This document shows, in pieces, positions 50,702-60,507 of a stretch of DNA of 64,000 bases; within the stretch, counting starts at the first letter, position 1, and each line of letters starts with the position of its first letter. The stretch is taken from the NCBI RefSeq assembly GCF_900129635.1, contig NZ_FSRB01000001.1, positions 1,961,501 through 2,025,500 on the forward strand, in the 5' to 3' direction. The DNA comes from Singulisphaera sp. GP187. Lineage in GTDB: Bacteria > Planctomycetota > Planctomycetia > Isosphaerales > Isosphaeraceae. Made by a program: the position numbers and the translations under genes. Below the pieces are notes generated by a model. It ran no database searches, was not told the origin of the DNA, and worked only from the letters and a program-made list of their open reading frames with translations.

Positions 50702-51991
50702 TCATCGCCGGCCTGTCTGAACGGGATCGCGCGTCGTCACCCAAACCAGGACGACCGAAGTCGGCCGCTGACGAGCCTTGTCCCGCGCCTCCAAGTTCGC
50801 TGAATTCTCAGGTGACGTCACCGTCGCGGCGCCTGCCTGCGCCACGGTCAGTGACTCGGTTGAATCCATCGACTTGGCGGTGGAGGTTTGAAGACCGGTC
50901 GCGTCCCGTTCGTTGGCCGGTTTCGCGTCTGCCAAATCGTCGGATGAGACGGGGGGCCTGGGCGAAACTTCGGGAACTGGAATCCCATCGAATTCGGGAC
51001 TTCGGCGATAGACGACCGCCTGATTCTTGGGGAGGGCCCGAGCCCGGATCGCGGACTTCAGATCCTCTTTCGCCGGTGGCGGCGACAGCGCGGTCGCTCG
51101 AGCCCCAGTCGAGACGGCGACCTGTCCGATACCGGAAAGTTGAGTCACCACCATGGGATCAGGTACGATTTCTTCAAACTCGGCCGGAAAATCAAGTTTC
51201 AAACGATTGCGGAATTGTTCAACCTCGTCCTGATCCATCACGAGCGCGAAAACGGTCGCCTGATTGGGGTGCTTGGGATCGATCACGATCCCCTGACTTA
51301 CCGTGATCTTACCGAAAAGCGGATCGAGGCGCGGGATGCCGCGAACGAGACCTTCGACCCGGCCGGGCATGTCACCACCAAACTCATCAACCACGACGAA
51401 AACGTGCTTGAGGTCGGGGCTGTCGAGAAGTTGGCGAATCCGCGTTTGCTCGCGGTCGGTTTGGAGCTCGGTTTCGTTGCGTTCCGACCCAACCAGGCGA
51501 TGGCGCGGGGAGACCGTGGGCGCATCGGATCGACTGACCACACTCGTGCTCGAGGGAACCGCCTCGAGCGGACGGTGGAGGGTGGAGTCAACCTTCGCCG
51601 GCCTGGTGGTCGCGACCGCCATGGGCTGATGGGCTGGAGCCGAAGTCGCGGGGGTCGGTCGGGCTCGGCCCGTGAGCAGACCGAGGCCGACGGACAGGAC
51701 GGCCAAAGCCGCCGCGGCCAGACCGATCCTCACGATCGGCAAGCGTCGGAGGCGCGACACAAGTGAGCCCCGCCCTTGGGAACGGGTCCGCGCCACGATC
51801 GCCGAGGCGAGATCCTCGTGAAGCGCCAATCGCGGCAAGTTCGCGACGAGATCGCGGACCACGGTCAACTGACGGAGGCGTTCGGCCAGGGCCGGGTTGG
51901 CAAGCAACGCCGACTCGACGCTGGATCGCTGCTCTGGGTCGAGCTCGCCGTCGAGATAAGCGGACAGGAAAATTTCGTCTTCGGTCTTCAT
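50702..51991 (-). CDS. Putative anti-sigma factor, single membrane helix
   Basis: 429 residues from ATG 51991. N-terminal cytoplasmic domain (LSAYLDGELDPEQ, then helices) resembles anti-sigma N-termini but lacks the zinc ligands of ZAS domains (no HxxxCxxC). One membrane helix (IGLAAAALAVLSVGLGLL), then a periplasmic region of about 300 residues, Pro/Ser/Thr-rich in part, with a mixed alpha/beta domain (FVVVDEFGGDMPGRVEGLVR, EQFRNRLKLDFPAEF). It starts 71 bp downstream of the ECF sigma gene, the usual arrangement. Predicted to sequester the sigma factor; the periplasmic domain is unrecognised. Confidence 0.8.
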   Translation of the reverse strand: MKTEDEIFLSAYLDGELDPEQRSSVESALLANPALAERLRQLTVVRDLVANLPRLALHEDLASAIVARTRSQGRGSLVSRLRRLPIVRIGLAAAALAVLSVGLGLLTGRARPTPATSAPAHQPMAVATTRPAKVDSTLHRPLEAVPSSTSVVSRSDAPTVSPRHRLVGSERNETELQTDREQTRIRQLLDSPDLKHVFVVVDEFGGDMPGRVEGLVRGIPRLDPLFGKITVSQGIVIDPKHPNQATVFALVMDQDEVEQFRNRLKLDFPAEFEEIVPDPMVVTQLSGIGQVAVSTGARATALSPPPAKEDLKSAIRARALPKNQAVVYRRSPEFDGIPVPEVSPRPPVSSDDLADAKPANERDATGLQTSTAKSMDSTESLTVAQAGAATVTSPENSANLEARDKARQRPTSVVLVWVTTRDPVQTGRR

Positions 51992-52062
51992 GGTCACTCG
52001 GCGGGTCAGGGCCAATCGGGCATGGGCCTCGTGCCCCCCATCACGTCTCGTCAGTCTCACGC

Positions 52063-52671
52063 TCATGGCGAATGTTGCGAAGATTGGCGAAGGTGCACAT
52101 CCTCATCGACGAGGCTTCGGAGCCGATCGCGCAATTCGCAACGAGCCCGGTGCAACCGACTCCGGACCGTCCCAATGGGAACCTCCAACATCGCGGCAAT
52201 CTCTTCATACTGAAGTCCGTCGAACTCCTTCATGACCACAACCGCCCGATGGTCGGCGGCTAATGCGTTCAGAGCGTCCTGGATCAGCCGATCGCGCTCA
52301 GCCCGTTGCAGAGGGGCCGAAGGGTCGCTCTCAGCCACGTCGTACGGCGGGTCGATCGGCGCGGAACCCGAGTCGAGATTGAGCCGAAGTACCGGCCTTC
52401 GACGCCGACGGCCAGATAAGGCCAGGTTGACCGCGATCCGATAAATCCACGTGTAAAACGAACTCTCACCCTGGAAACGATCAAGCTTTTCGAAGGCACG
52501 CAGGAATGCGTCCTGCAACAGGTCACGAGCTTCATCCGCGCAGCCGGTCAGGCGGAAAATGGTGGGGTAAAGTCGATCCTGGTAACGGGTAACCAGGACG
52601 CCAAACGCCTCCGTATTTCCCGCGCGACAAGCGTCAATAAGGGACTTGTCGTCGTCACACCCGGACATCAT
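52063..52671 (-). CDS. ECF sigma factor (sigma-70 family)
   Basis: 202 residues from ATG 52671 (ATG 52668 is a near-equal alternative); a longer upstream frame is not conserved. Region 2: AFGVLVTRYQDRLYPTIFRL, DLLQDAFLRAFEKLDRF, FYTWIYRIAVNLAL. Region 4: helix-turn-helix with EFDGLQYEEIAAMLEVPIGTV and SRLHRARCELRDRL. Length and arrangement fit ECF sigma factors. Likely autoregulated with the anti-sigma gene downstream. Target promoters unknown. Confidence 0.93.
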   Translation of the reverse strand: MMSGCDDDKSLIDACRAGNTEAFGVLVTRYQDRLYPTIFRLTGCADEARDLLQDAFLRAFEKLDRFQGESSFYTWIYRIAVNLALSGRRRRRPVLRLNLDSGSAPIDPPYDVAESDPSAPLQRAERDRLIQDALNALAADHRAVVVMKEFDGLQYEEIAAMLEVPIGTVRSRLHRARCELRDRLRSLVDEDVHLRQSSQHSP

Positions 52672-53162
52672 TATCCTTGGACGCCGTGAGGTCGAGAGAG
52701 TTCCAAAAGAAAGCGCGATTTGCTGGAAACACTGGATCCGAGGCGAGATTCGGCATGAAAAAGTGGGAGCATCCTCCCAAGTTGCCCAGGTCGACCCGCG
52801 GTGAACTCCCCACACCATTGGCCCACACCGATCCCCTGGACTTGTCCCCTTTGATCTTATCAGATCATGCCGGTTCTCGAGAACCACCTCAATACGTTCC
52901 TGGCGGCCTGTTGGTTCTCCGGCCGCGGAGCGGCGGTACGGCGTGTTGGTTTTCCATTTTTCGGCAAAACCCGCTCCGAAGGTTTCGTTCAAGACGATGT
53001 GGCCGGCGATCCTCCGGCGTGCTATGGTGACTGCACTTCCCGATGGCACAGCGTGGCATACCGACTGTGCTCAACCCATGATTCCTGATGAACGGAGAGT
53101 CGTTTTGTCGGGTCGAACGGACCTCGCGACTCACTCTCCGCAGATCCTCTTGAAGAGACGAA
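52672..53162. other. Divergent intergenic region, no gene
   Basis: About 490 bp between the ECF sigma gene (minus) and the SDR gene (plus); should contain promoters for both. A perfect 14-bp palindrome lies at 52872-52885. Open frames in it are shadows. Confidence 0.5.
52872..52885. promoter_or_regulatory. Perfect 14-bp palindrome, possible operator
   Basis: GGTTCTCGAGAACC is self-complementary over 14 bases and sits midway in the divergent region between the sigma-factor and SDR genes. Size and symmetry suit a dimeric regulator, but no regulator gene is adjacent. Confidence 0.35.
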
Positions 53163-53912
53163 ATGATGGCGGATTTCTTTGATCTCTCGGGTCAGGTTGC
53201 CTTGGTCACGGGGGCGGGGCAGGGGATCGGTGAAGGGATGGCCCGCCGTCTTCATCAGGCCGGCGCTCGAATCGCCGTTTTCGATGTCGACGCGAATCAC
53301 GCTTCCCAGGTCGCGGACTCCCTCGGAGGCGTTGCGGTCGTGGGCGACGTCACCTCCGAGGCCGACGTGGCCCGCGCGGTCGGACGTGTCCGGGACGAAC
53401 TCGGCCCCGTTTCGATCTTGGTGAACAACGCCGGGATCACCGGACCGACTGACGTGAGTTGGAACCTCGCCCTCGAGGACGTTCGACGAGTCCTTGATGT
53501 GAACGTCCTCGGGCCGTTCCTCTTCTGCAAGGCGGTTGCGCCGGGCATGATTGAGCGGAGGTACGGTCGGATCCTGAACGTCGCCTCGATCGCGGGCAAG
53601 GAAGGGAACCCCACCTTGCTTCCTTACTCCGCCTCGAAGGCCGCGGTCATCGCGATGACCAAGTCGCTCGCCAAGGAACTGGTGGGTCGAGGCGACCTGA
53701 CAGTCAACGCGATCGCTCCGGCCGTCATCCGAACGCCGATCCTGGCGGGAATGGCGCAGAGCACGGTTGACTATATGCTTTCCAAGATCCCGATGGGCCG
53801 TACCGGGACCATCGAGGAAGTCGCCGCCCTGGTTCATTTCTTGGTGAGCTCGGAAGCGAGCTATACCACCGGGCAGTGTTACGATATTAGCGGCGGTCGA
53901 GCGACCTATTAA
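53163..53912 (+). CDS. Short-chain dehydrogenase/reductase (FabG-like)
   Basis: 249 residues, classical SDR length. Cofactor motif VTGAGQGIGEGMARRL (TGxxxGxG, about 15-30), NNAGIT, catalytic Ser in NVASIAGKEGNP and YxxxK (YSASKAAVIAM). NAD(P)-dependent oxidoreductase; the substrate cannot be predicted, though the VIRTPIL and TGQCYDISGG endings match the 3-oxoacyl-reductase/sugar-alcohol dehydrogenase subgroup. ATG 53163 and 53166 are both possible. Separate promoter likely. Confidence 0.93.
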   Translation: MMADFFDLSGQVALVTGAGQGIGEGMARRLHQAGARIAVFDVDANHASQVADSLGGVAVVGDVTSEADVARAVGRVRDELGPVSILVNNAGITGPTDVSWNLALEDVRRVLDVNVLGPFLFCKAVAPGMIERRYGRILNVASIAGKEGNPTLLPYSASKAAVIAMTKSLAKELVGRGDLTVNAIAPAVIRTPILAGMAQSTVDYMLSKIPMGRTGTIEEVAALVHFLVSSEASYTTGQCYDISGGRATY

Positions 53913-53997
53913 TTGACCGACTGACTGACCGCGCCTGCCGTCTCCGGAAACGACGAGACGGCAGGACGATTCGACCTGAACGCGCAAGGGACGTCGA

Positions 53998-54546
53998 ATG
54001 TCGGAGCGATATTGGCTCGTCCATCCTAATGGGGGCCGTCAACTGATCGACCCGCGCCAGTTCGACGTCGAGCGCCTGGCCGAACAGGTCCAAGAGATTG
54101 GCGGGCGTCTGATCGTCGAACCCGACTCGTACCGCGAAGCCAACGCGGAACCTTCAATCGCCGCACCACCGCGGCGGTTCGAGCCGCCGATCTCGGCCCT
54201 TGGACCGCTCTTTTGCGACCGGTTCGCCAAGATCTATTGCTGCCAGTCTGACTACGAGCTCGAGATCAACATCAGGCCGACCACTCGCGTCCTGGGTGGC
54301 TACTACAAGACGCGCAAGCTTGTGCGAATCTATTCGCATGATCGCCAACTCGGCCGCCGACCCCTCGACGAGCTCTTCGACACCTACTTGCACGAGATGG
54401 CGCACCACATCGAGTACACCGAACCCGACTCGTACCATGCCGCCGCTTGCGGCCGGGTTCCGGGCCGGATGCACAGTCGACTCTTCTGGAAGATCCTCGG
54501 TGATTTGAAGTGGCGCTGGGCTGAGCTCCAGCGCCGTAGCGATTGA
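53998..54546 (+). CDS. SprT-like metallopeptidase-type protein
   Basis: 182 residues. A zinc-protease motif HEMAHHIEY (HExxH, about 142-150) with a further His in RMHSRLFWKIL, as in SprT-like/zincin-type proteins. N-terminal half has no recognised domain. SprT-like proteins include the DNA-protein crosslink protease SPRTN and uncharacterised bacterial relatives; function here is unknown. Starts 85 bp after the SDR gene on the same strand. Confidence 0.75.
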   Translation: MSERYWLVHPNGGRQLIDPRQFDVERLAEQVQEIGGRLIVEPDSYREANAEPSIAAPPRRFEPPISALGPLFCDRFAKIYCCQSDYELEINIRPTTRVLGGYYKTRKLVRIYSHDRQLGRRPLDELFDTYLHEMAHHIEYTEPDSYHAAACGRVPGRMHSRLFWKILGDLKWRWAELQRRSD

Positions 54547-54595
54547 TCACCGACGGATTTGAGACGATGGTCGACGCCCTGGTTTCCGAATCCAA

Positions 54596-55141
54596 TTACT
54601 TGGACGAAAGACCGAGCGATTTGACCTTCGCGGCCACGTCTTGGCCCGCGCTCTTGGTGGTGATCTTCTTGTCGATCTCCTTGATCTTGCCCTCTTTGTC
54701 GATGTAGTAGGTCCACCGACTTGCGACCCCATTCGCCGGGTTGATGACCCCGTAGGCTTGCGCCACACTCTTGGTGGGATCGCTCAGAATCGGGTAATCG
54801 AGGCCGAGCTTCTCGGCAAACTTCTTGTTGTCCTCGGGGGTATCGACGCTGGCGGTGAAGTAAGCCACGTTCAAGGGTTTGAGGGCGTCACCGTTCTCTT
54901 TCAGGGACTTGCACTCGATGGTGCAACCGGGGGTGTCAGCCTTGGGGAACCAGGCGATCACGATCGCCTTCTTGCCTTTGAATTGATCGAGCGAGTAGGT
55001 CTTGCCGTCGGTCCCCTGGAGCGAGAAATCAGGGGCCTTGTCGCCAACCTTCAGGTCCTCGGCCTGCACCGCGGCCGCGCCTGCCAACGACATGGCCAAG
55101 GCCAATCCCAGGGCGGGAACGCTTCCGATAAAACGACTCAT
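54596..55141 (-). CDS. Secreted peroxiredoxin (BCP/AhpC-TSA type)
   Basis: 181 residues from ATG 55141; an alternative upstream start would lengthen the N-terminus. Signal peptide (SVPALGLALAMSLAGAAAVQA), then GDKAPDFSLQGTDG, and the peroxidatic Cys in PKADTPGCTIECKSL, with a second Cys four residues on. The arrangement resembles BCP-type peroxiredoxins. Predicted to reduce peroxides in the periplasm. Convergent with the SprT-like gene, 49 bp between stops. Confidence 0.9.
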   Translation of the reverse strand: MSRFIGSVPALGLALAMSLAGAAAVQAEDLKVGDKAPDFSLQGTDGKTYSLDQFKGKKAIVIAWFPKADTPGCTIECKSLKENGDALKPLNVAYFTASVDTPEDNKKFAEKLGLDYPILSDPTKSVAQAYGVINPANGVASRWTYYIDKEGKIKEIDKKITTKSAGQDVAAKVKSLGLSSK

Positions 55142-55366
55142 GACGACCTCCTCGAAGGTGTGAGTGGATGGTGGGCCCATTCCCCAACGCCCGGTGGCGC
55201 CTGGGAAGGGTGTCGAGCGTAGCAGCGGGAACCTGAGAATTCAACGACATGTTCGGTTCGCCAGTCGCATCAAACGTCACGTAACGACTCGACCCTGGAC
55301 CTCCGACTCGGTTAAACTGGCGGGGGCCAATCCCCCGTTCCCCTGTTTCCCTCTCGAGGTTCGCCG
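55142..55366. other. Divergent promoter region
   Basis: About 225 bp between the secreted peroxiredoxin (minus) and the membrane/TPR gene (plus). No clear promoter boxes were assigned. Confidence 0.35.
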
Positions 55367-58222
55367 ATGTCTTCGGAGAGTCCGCCGGCGCGAAAGCCGA
55401 GGTCCAAGCCGGCCCTAGGTTCCCCCCCGCTCATCGACGAACACCCTCCGCTCCCGGCCACTCTTCGCGTGCTCGACTGGATCCTGATCGCGTCCTTCCT
55501 GGCGCTCACGTTCCTCCTGGGCATCTTCCCGCTCAAAGATACCGACTTCTGGTGGCACCTCCGGACCGGTGACTGGATTCGCGAGCACCACACCGTTCCC
55601 GTCTCCGACCTCTATACGTTCACGGTGCCCGACCATCCTTGGATCGACTTGCACTGGGGATTTCAAGTCGCTCTGAGTTGGGGTTACGCGCACGGCGGGG
55701 TCGTGGCCTTGAACCTGGCCAAGTGCGTGATCACCTGCATCGCACTCCTTCTGGTCATCACCACCAAGAAACGGGACTGGCCGGTCTGGGTCATGCTCCT
55801 GGCTTGGCTGCCCGCCTTGCTCGTCCTCAGCGGTCGAATGTATGTACGGCCGGAGACGTTTACCCTCCTTTACCTGTGCGCGGACCTGGCGATTCTGTTT
55901 CGTTGGGACAAACACCCCAGGCTTGCGTTTCTGCTGCCGATCGTTCAGGTGGCGTGGGTCAACTCGCAAGGACTCTTCGTTCTCGGCCCGATTCTGATTG
56001 GGTTTGCCCTCATCGCCGCGATTTTTCGACCGGGTGCGTTTGCTCCGTCGCGAACGCGCTGGTGGCGCACCGTCGGAATTGCAACACTCTTGACGGGCGC
56101 GGCCTGCCTGCTCAATCCGTATGGGCTGATGGGAGCGATTTACCCCCTCCAGCTCTTGCAGACGATGGGGAATCCGATCTTCTCGAAGTCGATTGCCGAG
56201 TTGACCCCAATCCCGGAGTTCATCAGACGGAATGTGGGTTGGTACAACCTGCCGCTCTGCCTCCAACTTCTCACCATCATCCTGGGCGCCTTGAGCTTCG
56301 TTGTTCCGATCCTCTGGTCGGTCGCGGCGCGTACTCCGGCCTCATCCCCGCCGATCGATCCGCAAGTCGACCCGTCAGCTCAAGGAACTTCCACGAAAGA
56401 CGCGTCCAAGCCGAAACGGAAGTCGGCGAAACGGACGAAGCCGGCCCAAGAGCCTTCGCAGGAACGAGTGCGAGACTGGTCGATGACGCTCTTCCGGTTT
56501 TTGCTGTTCGCCGCCTTCTGTCGGTTGAGCTGGCAGGCCACCCGAAATAGCCATCAGTTCGCGGCCGTGGTGGGCACGATCACCGCCTGGAATCTCGCGG
56601 AGTGGGCGGCCGCCATCCGCCGGCGCCGGCCCAGAATCGAGGGCGAGTCGCTCGCTCCGTTCATCCTCCCACGGTTGGCCACGCTCGGCTGCATCGCATT
56701 TGTGTTCGCGATCGTCGCCACCGGCCGACTTTACGCCTGGACCGGCGAGGACCGACGGATCGGACTGGGAGAGGAACCGCTCTGGTTCCCGCACGAGGCG
56801 GTCAAGTTCGCCGGGAAACCGGGGATGCCCAATCGCTTCCTCAGTTTTCACGACGGCTACGCCGCACTTTATGACTACTACCACGGCGCGGAGCGAACTC
56901 CCGGCCTCGAACGGAAGGTGTTCGTCGACGCTCGACTCGAGGTGGTCGGACCCGAGTTATATGAGCGTTATCTCAACCTTCAGAGCGAGATCGCGGGCTT
57001 GAAAGAATCGTCGAACTGGCCTGCCCAGCTCGACGAGATCGGTCGGCCCGTCATCCTGGTGGGACATGCCGCCAATTCGATGATCGGCGCGAATCTCATG
57101 ACCACACCGCACTGGCGCTGCGTCTGGTTCGATCCCATCGTGGCGCTTTTCGTTCACGATTCGAATGCGGAGGTCGTCCGCACCGCTCAGGTCAATTTCG
57201 CCGCGCGCCATTTTCAACCAAGTTCGGCAACGATCCCTCAAGGGATTGATGCGTTAATCGCCTCGGCCAAAGCCATCTGGGCCTACGCTGGCGTCTTGCA
57301 AGCGCATCAGCGACCCGACCTGGCCAGGCCGATGGTTCTCCTGGGCCTCGACTACGCCCGGCGGATTCATCAGGCCGACCTTGAGTCGCCGAACGGTTGG
57401 AAGTTGATCGGTGAGCTCGAGTCGGCCCGCGAGGCTGCGATCGAGCCGAAGCATCGTGTTCAGCGATACCGGCTCCCTTTCGATCCGGTCTTCGACCTCT
57501 CTGCGGTCCGTGCGACCTATGCGCTCAGACGTGCTCATCTGGCCGCACCGAACGATTTTCTCACACTCCTTCTCTTGAGCCAGCAATACCAGGATCGGCT
57601 CATGAACGAGGCGGCCGCCCCGTTGCACGAGCGTCTTATTGGACTGCGACCGATCAACCCGAATCAGAGCGAAACCCAGGCCAAGTCCGCCAATGAGCTC
57701 GCGAAGCTTCGCGAACAGTTAGGGCCGGAGATCGGTACGACCTGGGAGAACCTGAGCGAACTCGACCGGATCGTTGCATCGATGCTCGACTCGGGTCGGG
57801 CCGAACCGGCGGCCGATCTCCTCGAGCGGGCCTACCCAAGCGAGACGAGGCCCTGGGAGATTACCGATCGCATCGCAACCCTCCGACTCCACCTCGGAGA
57901 AGCCGAACGCGCCCGCGTCCTCTGGCAGAAGGCGAGCAATCCATCGCAGCCCGCGATCCGCTCGGCCCGGGTCGCGGTGAGTTACTTGGTGGAAGGCGTG
58001 TTCGATGAGGCTCGTCGGCATTATCAGGAGGCACTGCGCGACGACGCCGACCTCTTCGAGGCCCACTACGGCCTGGCCATTCTCGAGCAGGACGCGGGCC
58101 GCGCGACCGAAGCCCTCCGCCATGCTCGCATGGCGGCCGACCATGCACCGAAGGGGAATAATGTCGCCAAGGCGGCCGCCCAAACGATCGTGGGCGAAAC
58201 CCTTCCTTTTGCCGAGCTCTGA
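55367..58222 (+). CDS. Large membrane protein with TPR-like C-terminus
   Basis: 951 residues. N-terminal half has about ten membrane helices beginning with DWILIASFLALTFLLGIF, followed by DTDFWWHLRTGDWI, a loop motif common in GT-C-like or related planctomycete membrane proteins. A charged Lys/Ser/Pro-rich cytoplasmic segment is at about 325-370. The C-terminal 350 residues are helical with TPR-type repeats (RHYQEALRDDADLFEAHYGLAILEQD and similar). Possible envelope glycosyltransferase or scaffold; not established. Confidence 0.75.
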   Translation: MSSESPPARKPRSKPALGSPPLIDEHPPLPATLRVLDWILIASFLALTFLLGIFPLKDTDFWWHLRTGDWIREHHTVPVSDLYTFTVPDHPWIDLHWGFQVALSWGYAHGGVVALNLAKCVITCIALLLVITTKKRDWPVWVMLLAWLPALLVLSGRMYVRPETFTLLYLCADLAILFRWDKHPRLAFLLPIVQVAWVNSQGLFVLGPILIGFALIAAIFRPGAFAPSRTRWWRTVGIATLLTGAACLLNPYGLMGAIYPLQLLQTMGNPIFSKSIAELTPIPEFIRRNVGWYNLPLCLQLLTIILGALSFVVPILWSVAARTPASSPPIDPQVDPSAQGTSTKDASKPKRKSAKRTKPAQEPSQERVRDWSMTLFRFLLFAAFCRLSWQATRNSHQFAAVVGTITAWNLAEWAAAIRRRRPRIEGESLAPFILPRLATLGCIAFVFAIVATGRLYAWTGEDRRIGLGEEPLWFPHEAVKFAGKPGMPNRFLSFHDGYAALYDYYHGAERTPGLERKVFVDARLEVVGPELYERYLNLQSEIAGLKESSNWPAQLDEIGRPVILVGHAANSMIGANLMTTPHWRCVWFDPIVALFVHDSNAEVVRTAQVNFAARHFQPSSATIPQGIDALIASAKAIWAYAGVLQAHQRPDLARPMVLLGLDYARRIHQADLESPNGWKLIGELESAREAAIEPKHRVQRYRLPFDPVFDLSAVRATYALRRAHLAAPNDFLTLLLLSQQYQDRLMNEAAAPLHERLIGLRPINPNQSETQAKSANELAKLREQLGPEIGTTWENLSELDRIVASMLDSGRAEPAADLLERAYPSETRPWEITDRIATLRLHLGEAERARVLWQKASNPSQPAIRSARVAVSYLVEGVFDEARRHYQEALRDDADLFEAHYGLAILEQDAGRATEALRHARMAADHAPKGNNVAKAAAQTIVGETLPFAEL

Positions 58223-58408
58223 GATTCTGCCCGACTTCAGGACGGGTTGTAACGATGACCGAGCTCCGTGCAATTCCACGGCTCAACACCCACGCGAAAA
58301 CCAGCCGTTGGCTCGGGAGATGATTGTCAGCGACTTCCGGGAGGGCTAAGTTCAGGCCTCGGCCCTCACAAATCGGTCTTCGCGACCCGGCTCTTCCCGC
58401 GGAGTGGT

Positions 58409-59449
58409 ATGCTCATGAATGCAATCCGGCTGCAAATCATTGCTCTCTCGGCCTGGACCGCGATCGGACTTATGTGCCGGGACGCGCCGGCGGAGGAGAA
58501 GAAGGAATACCCTTCCCTTGGCACGATCGAGCGAAAGGATCCACGTCTCGATCGCTTGGTCCCGAGCGAGGCGAAGATCGAACGGCTCGCCGACGGCTAC
58601 GACTGGTCCGAGGGACCCGTCTGGGACCGGCAAGGTCGGTTTCTTCTGTTCTCCGACGTCCCCCAGAACATCGTCTACCGCTGGAAGGAAGGGGAGGGGG
58701 CCAGCGTCTTCCTCAAGCCGAGCGGATACACCGGTTCCGTCCCGCGAGGCGGTGAACCGGGCTCCAACGGGTTGACCATGGATGCCCAGGGCCGGCTCGT
58801 TCTCTGCCAGCATGGCGACCGTTGCATCGCTCGGCTTGAACCCGATGGTAAGTTCAAAGTCCTCGCCGATCGCTACGAGGGGAAACGATTTAACAGCCCC
58901 AACGACGCCGTCTTCAAGTCGAATGGCGACCTCTATTTCACCGATCCCCCCTACGGTCTGCTCGGGAAGAACGACGATCCGAAGAAGGAGTTGGGGTTCA
59001 ACGGCGTCTTCCGCCTTTCCAAGGACGGTAAGGTCACCCTCCTGACCGACAAGATGACCTATCCCAACGGGATCGCCTTTTCCCCTGATGAGAAGACGTT
59101 GTACGTGGCGAACTCCGACCCAGATCAAGCCCTTTGGATGGCCTATGACGTCAAGCAGGACGGCACGCTCGGCCAAGGAAAAGTCTTTTTCGACGCCACG
59201 TCGTTGGCCAAGAACAAGGCCTTGAAAGGATTGCCCGACGGTCTGAAAGTCGATCAAGCGGGGAATCTTTTCGCCACAGCTCCGGGAGGCGTTTTCATCT
59301 TCAGCCCCGACGGCACCCACCTCGGAACACTTGCCACGGGCGAGGCCAACGGCAACTGCGCCTGGGGTGACGATGGCTCGACGCTCTATGTGAACGCCGA
59401 TATGTATCTCGCCCGGATCCGCTTGACGACCAAGGGACTCGGGTTCTGA
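58409..59449 (+). CDS. SMP-30/gluconolactonase-like beta-propeller protein
   Basis: 346 residues from ATG 58409 (ATG 58415 possible). Signal peptide-like N-terminus (IIALSAWTAIGLMCRDAPA), then SMP-30/LRE motifs: EGPVWDRQGRFLLFSDV, PGSNGLTMDAQGRLVLCQHGD, FNSPNDAVFKSNGDLYFTDPPYG, YPNGIAFSPDEKTLYVANSD and PDGLKVDQAGNLFATAPGG. Metal ligands Glu, Asn and Asp of this family are present. Likely an extracytoplasmic lactonase or related hydrolase. Confidence 0.92.
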   Translation: MLMNAIRLQIIALSAWTAIGLMCRDAPAEEKKEYPSLGTIERKDPRLDRLVPSEAKIERLADGYDWSEGPVWDRQGRFLLFSDVPQNIVYRWKEGEGASVFLKPSGYTGSVPRGGEPGSNGLTMDAQGRLVLCQHGDRCIARLEPDGKFKVLADRYEGKRFNSPNDAVFKSNGDLYFTDPPYGLLGKNDDPKKELGFNGVFRLSKDGKVTLLTDKMTYPNGIAFSPDEKTLYVANSDPDQALWMAYDVKQDGTLGQGKVFFDATSLAKNKALKGLPDGLKVDQAGNLFATAPGGVFIFSPDGTHLGTLATGEANGNCAWGDDGSTLYVNADMYLARIRLTTKGLGF

Positions 59450-59958
59450 GCGAACGAGACTCCAAGGCCTGCGTTAAGAAAGGGATAACCCGGGAAATCT
59501 GAACGATTGGCCACTCGACTCGAATCGGGAGTTCGGCGTCTTTCTCGGGCTCCTTGAGGCGTCGTCGATCAGCCTGGTTGTGGATGTCCGTCGTTTCCCG
59601 GGATCCAGACGCCAACCGCAATTTCAGCGTGACGCGTTGGAGGTCGAACTCCAACGCGCTCACTCCGCTCTCGACACCTCGGGGCCCTGGGGGGTCGACG
59701 ACACGAACGCATCCTCGATTCGCCGAACAACGGCTGGCGAGTCGAGGCATGATCGCGCGGAACCGCTCTTTCCGCAATGAGTGACAATCGTCGCAACCCG
59801 CAACGGGCGAAGGACCGACCAAGCCCGCGCGGGGGTGGGCCAAATCGCCGATTTCGACTGATCGCGGCCTTCTCCCGACGTCGAAGGAAAGAGTCGGCAG
59901 CCAATTGTTCCTCAACTGGGTTGAGTCGGGGTTCGTCCTGCGCACGACCACCTCGCCG
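59450..59958. other. Intergenic region, no convincing gene
   Basis: About 510 bp after the SMP-30 gene. Several frames are open on both strands but translations are Arg/Pro/Ser-biased with no domain, typical of GC-rich shadows. Confidence 0.5.
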
Positions 59959-60507
59959 ATGGGAAGCCGACCACCGATGCCTCCGAAACGTACCGGGACC
60001 AAGGCGACCGCGAATTCGCCCGCGGGAAACTCCACGTCGCCGCAACTCGTCAATGCCGTCCTGCTGAGCGTGGCCGTCAGCTATGGCCTCTACATTCTCG
60101 TTCAGCGAGGGAGGGTCAGTTGGCCCCCTCATGACTTGCTCGCCGGTATCTATACGCTCGCGGGCTGTCTCGCGCTGGTGGGCCCCGTCGTGCTGGCCCG
60201 AGTCGATTCCGGCGAGCGCGGACTCGGGGAATTGCTCTGGATGACCGGCGGTCTCTTGCTCTGGGTGTTCAACGCCACGGCGATGGCCCGCGGTTCCTGG
60301 CGGATGGAAGCCTGGGCGACGCCGCTCGGATACGAAGCGATGGGCATGACCATGCTCGCGGTGCTCCTCGCCGGTTGGCGATGCCGCCTGGGGAGTCGTT
60401 CTTGGTCCTGGACCAACGTCACCGGGTGGATCCTCGGGCTCTTCTGGGTGGCCATGGCCTTTTCGACCTTCATGCCCGCTCGATTCCCGGGCCTCGCGTC
60501 GCGCTGA
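59959..60507 (+). CDS. Small integral membrane protein, unknown
   Basis: About 182 residues from ATG 59959 (ATG 59977 also possible). Four to five hydrophobic segments: LVNAVLLSVAVSYGLYILV, GIYTLAGCLALVGPVVLA, LLWMTGGLLLWVFNATAMA, MTMLAVLLAG and GWILGLFWVAMAFSTF. No known domain. Followed 147 bp later by another membrane protein gene on the same strand. Confidence 0.65.
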   Translation: MGSRPPMPPKRTGTKATANSPAGNSTSPQLVNAVLLSVAVSYGLYILVQRGRVSWPPHDLLAGIYTLAGCLALVGPVVLARVDSGERGLGELLWMTGGLLLWVFNATAMARGSWRMEAWATPLGYEAMGMTMLAVLLAGWRCRLGSRSWSWTNVTGWILGLFWVAMAFSTFMPARFPGLASR

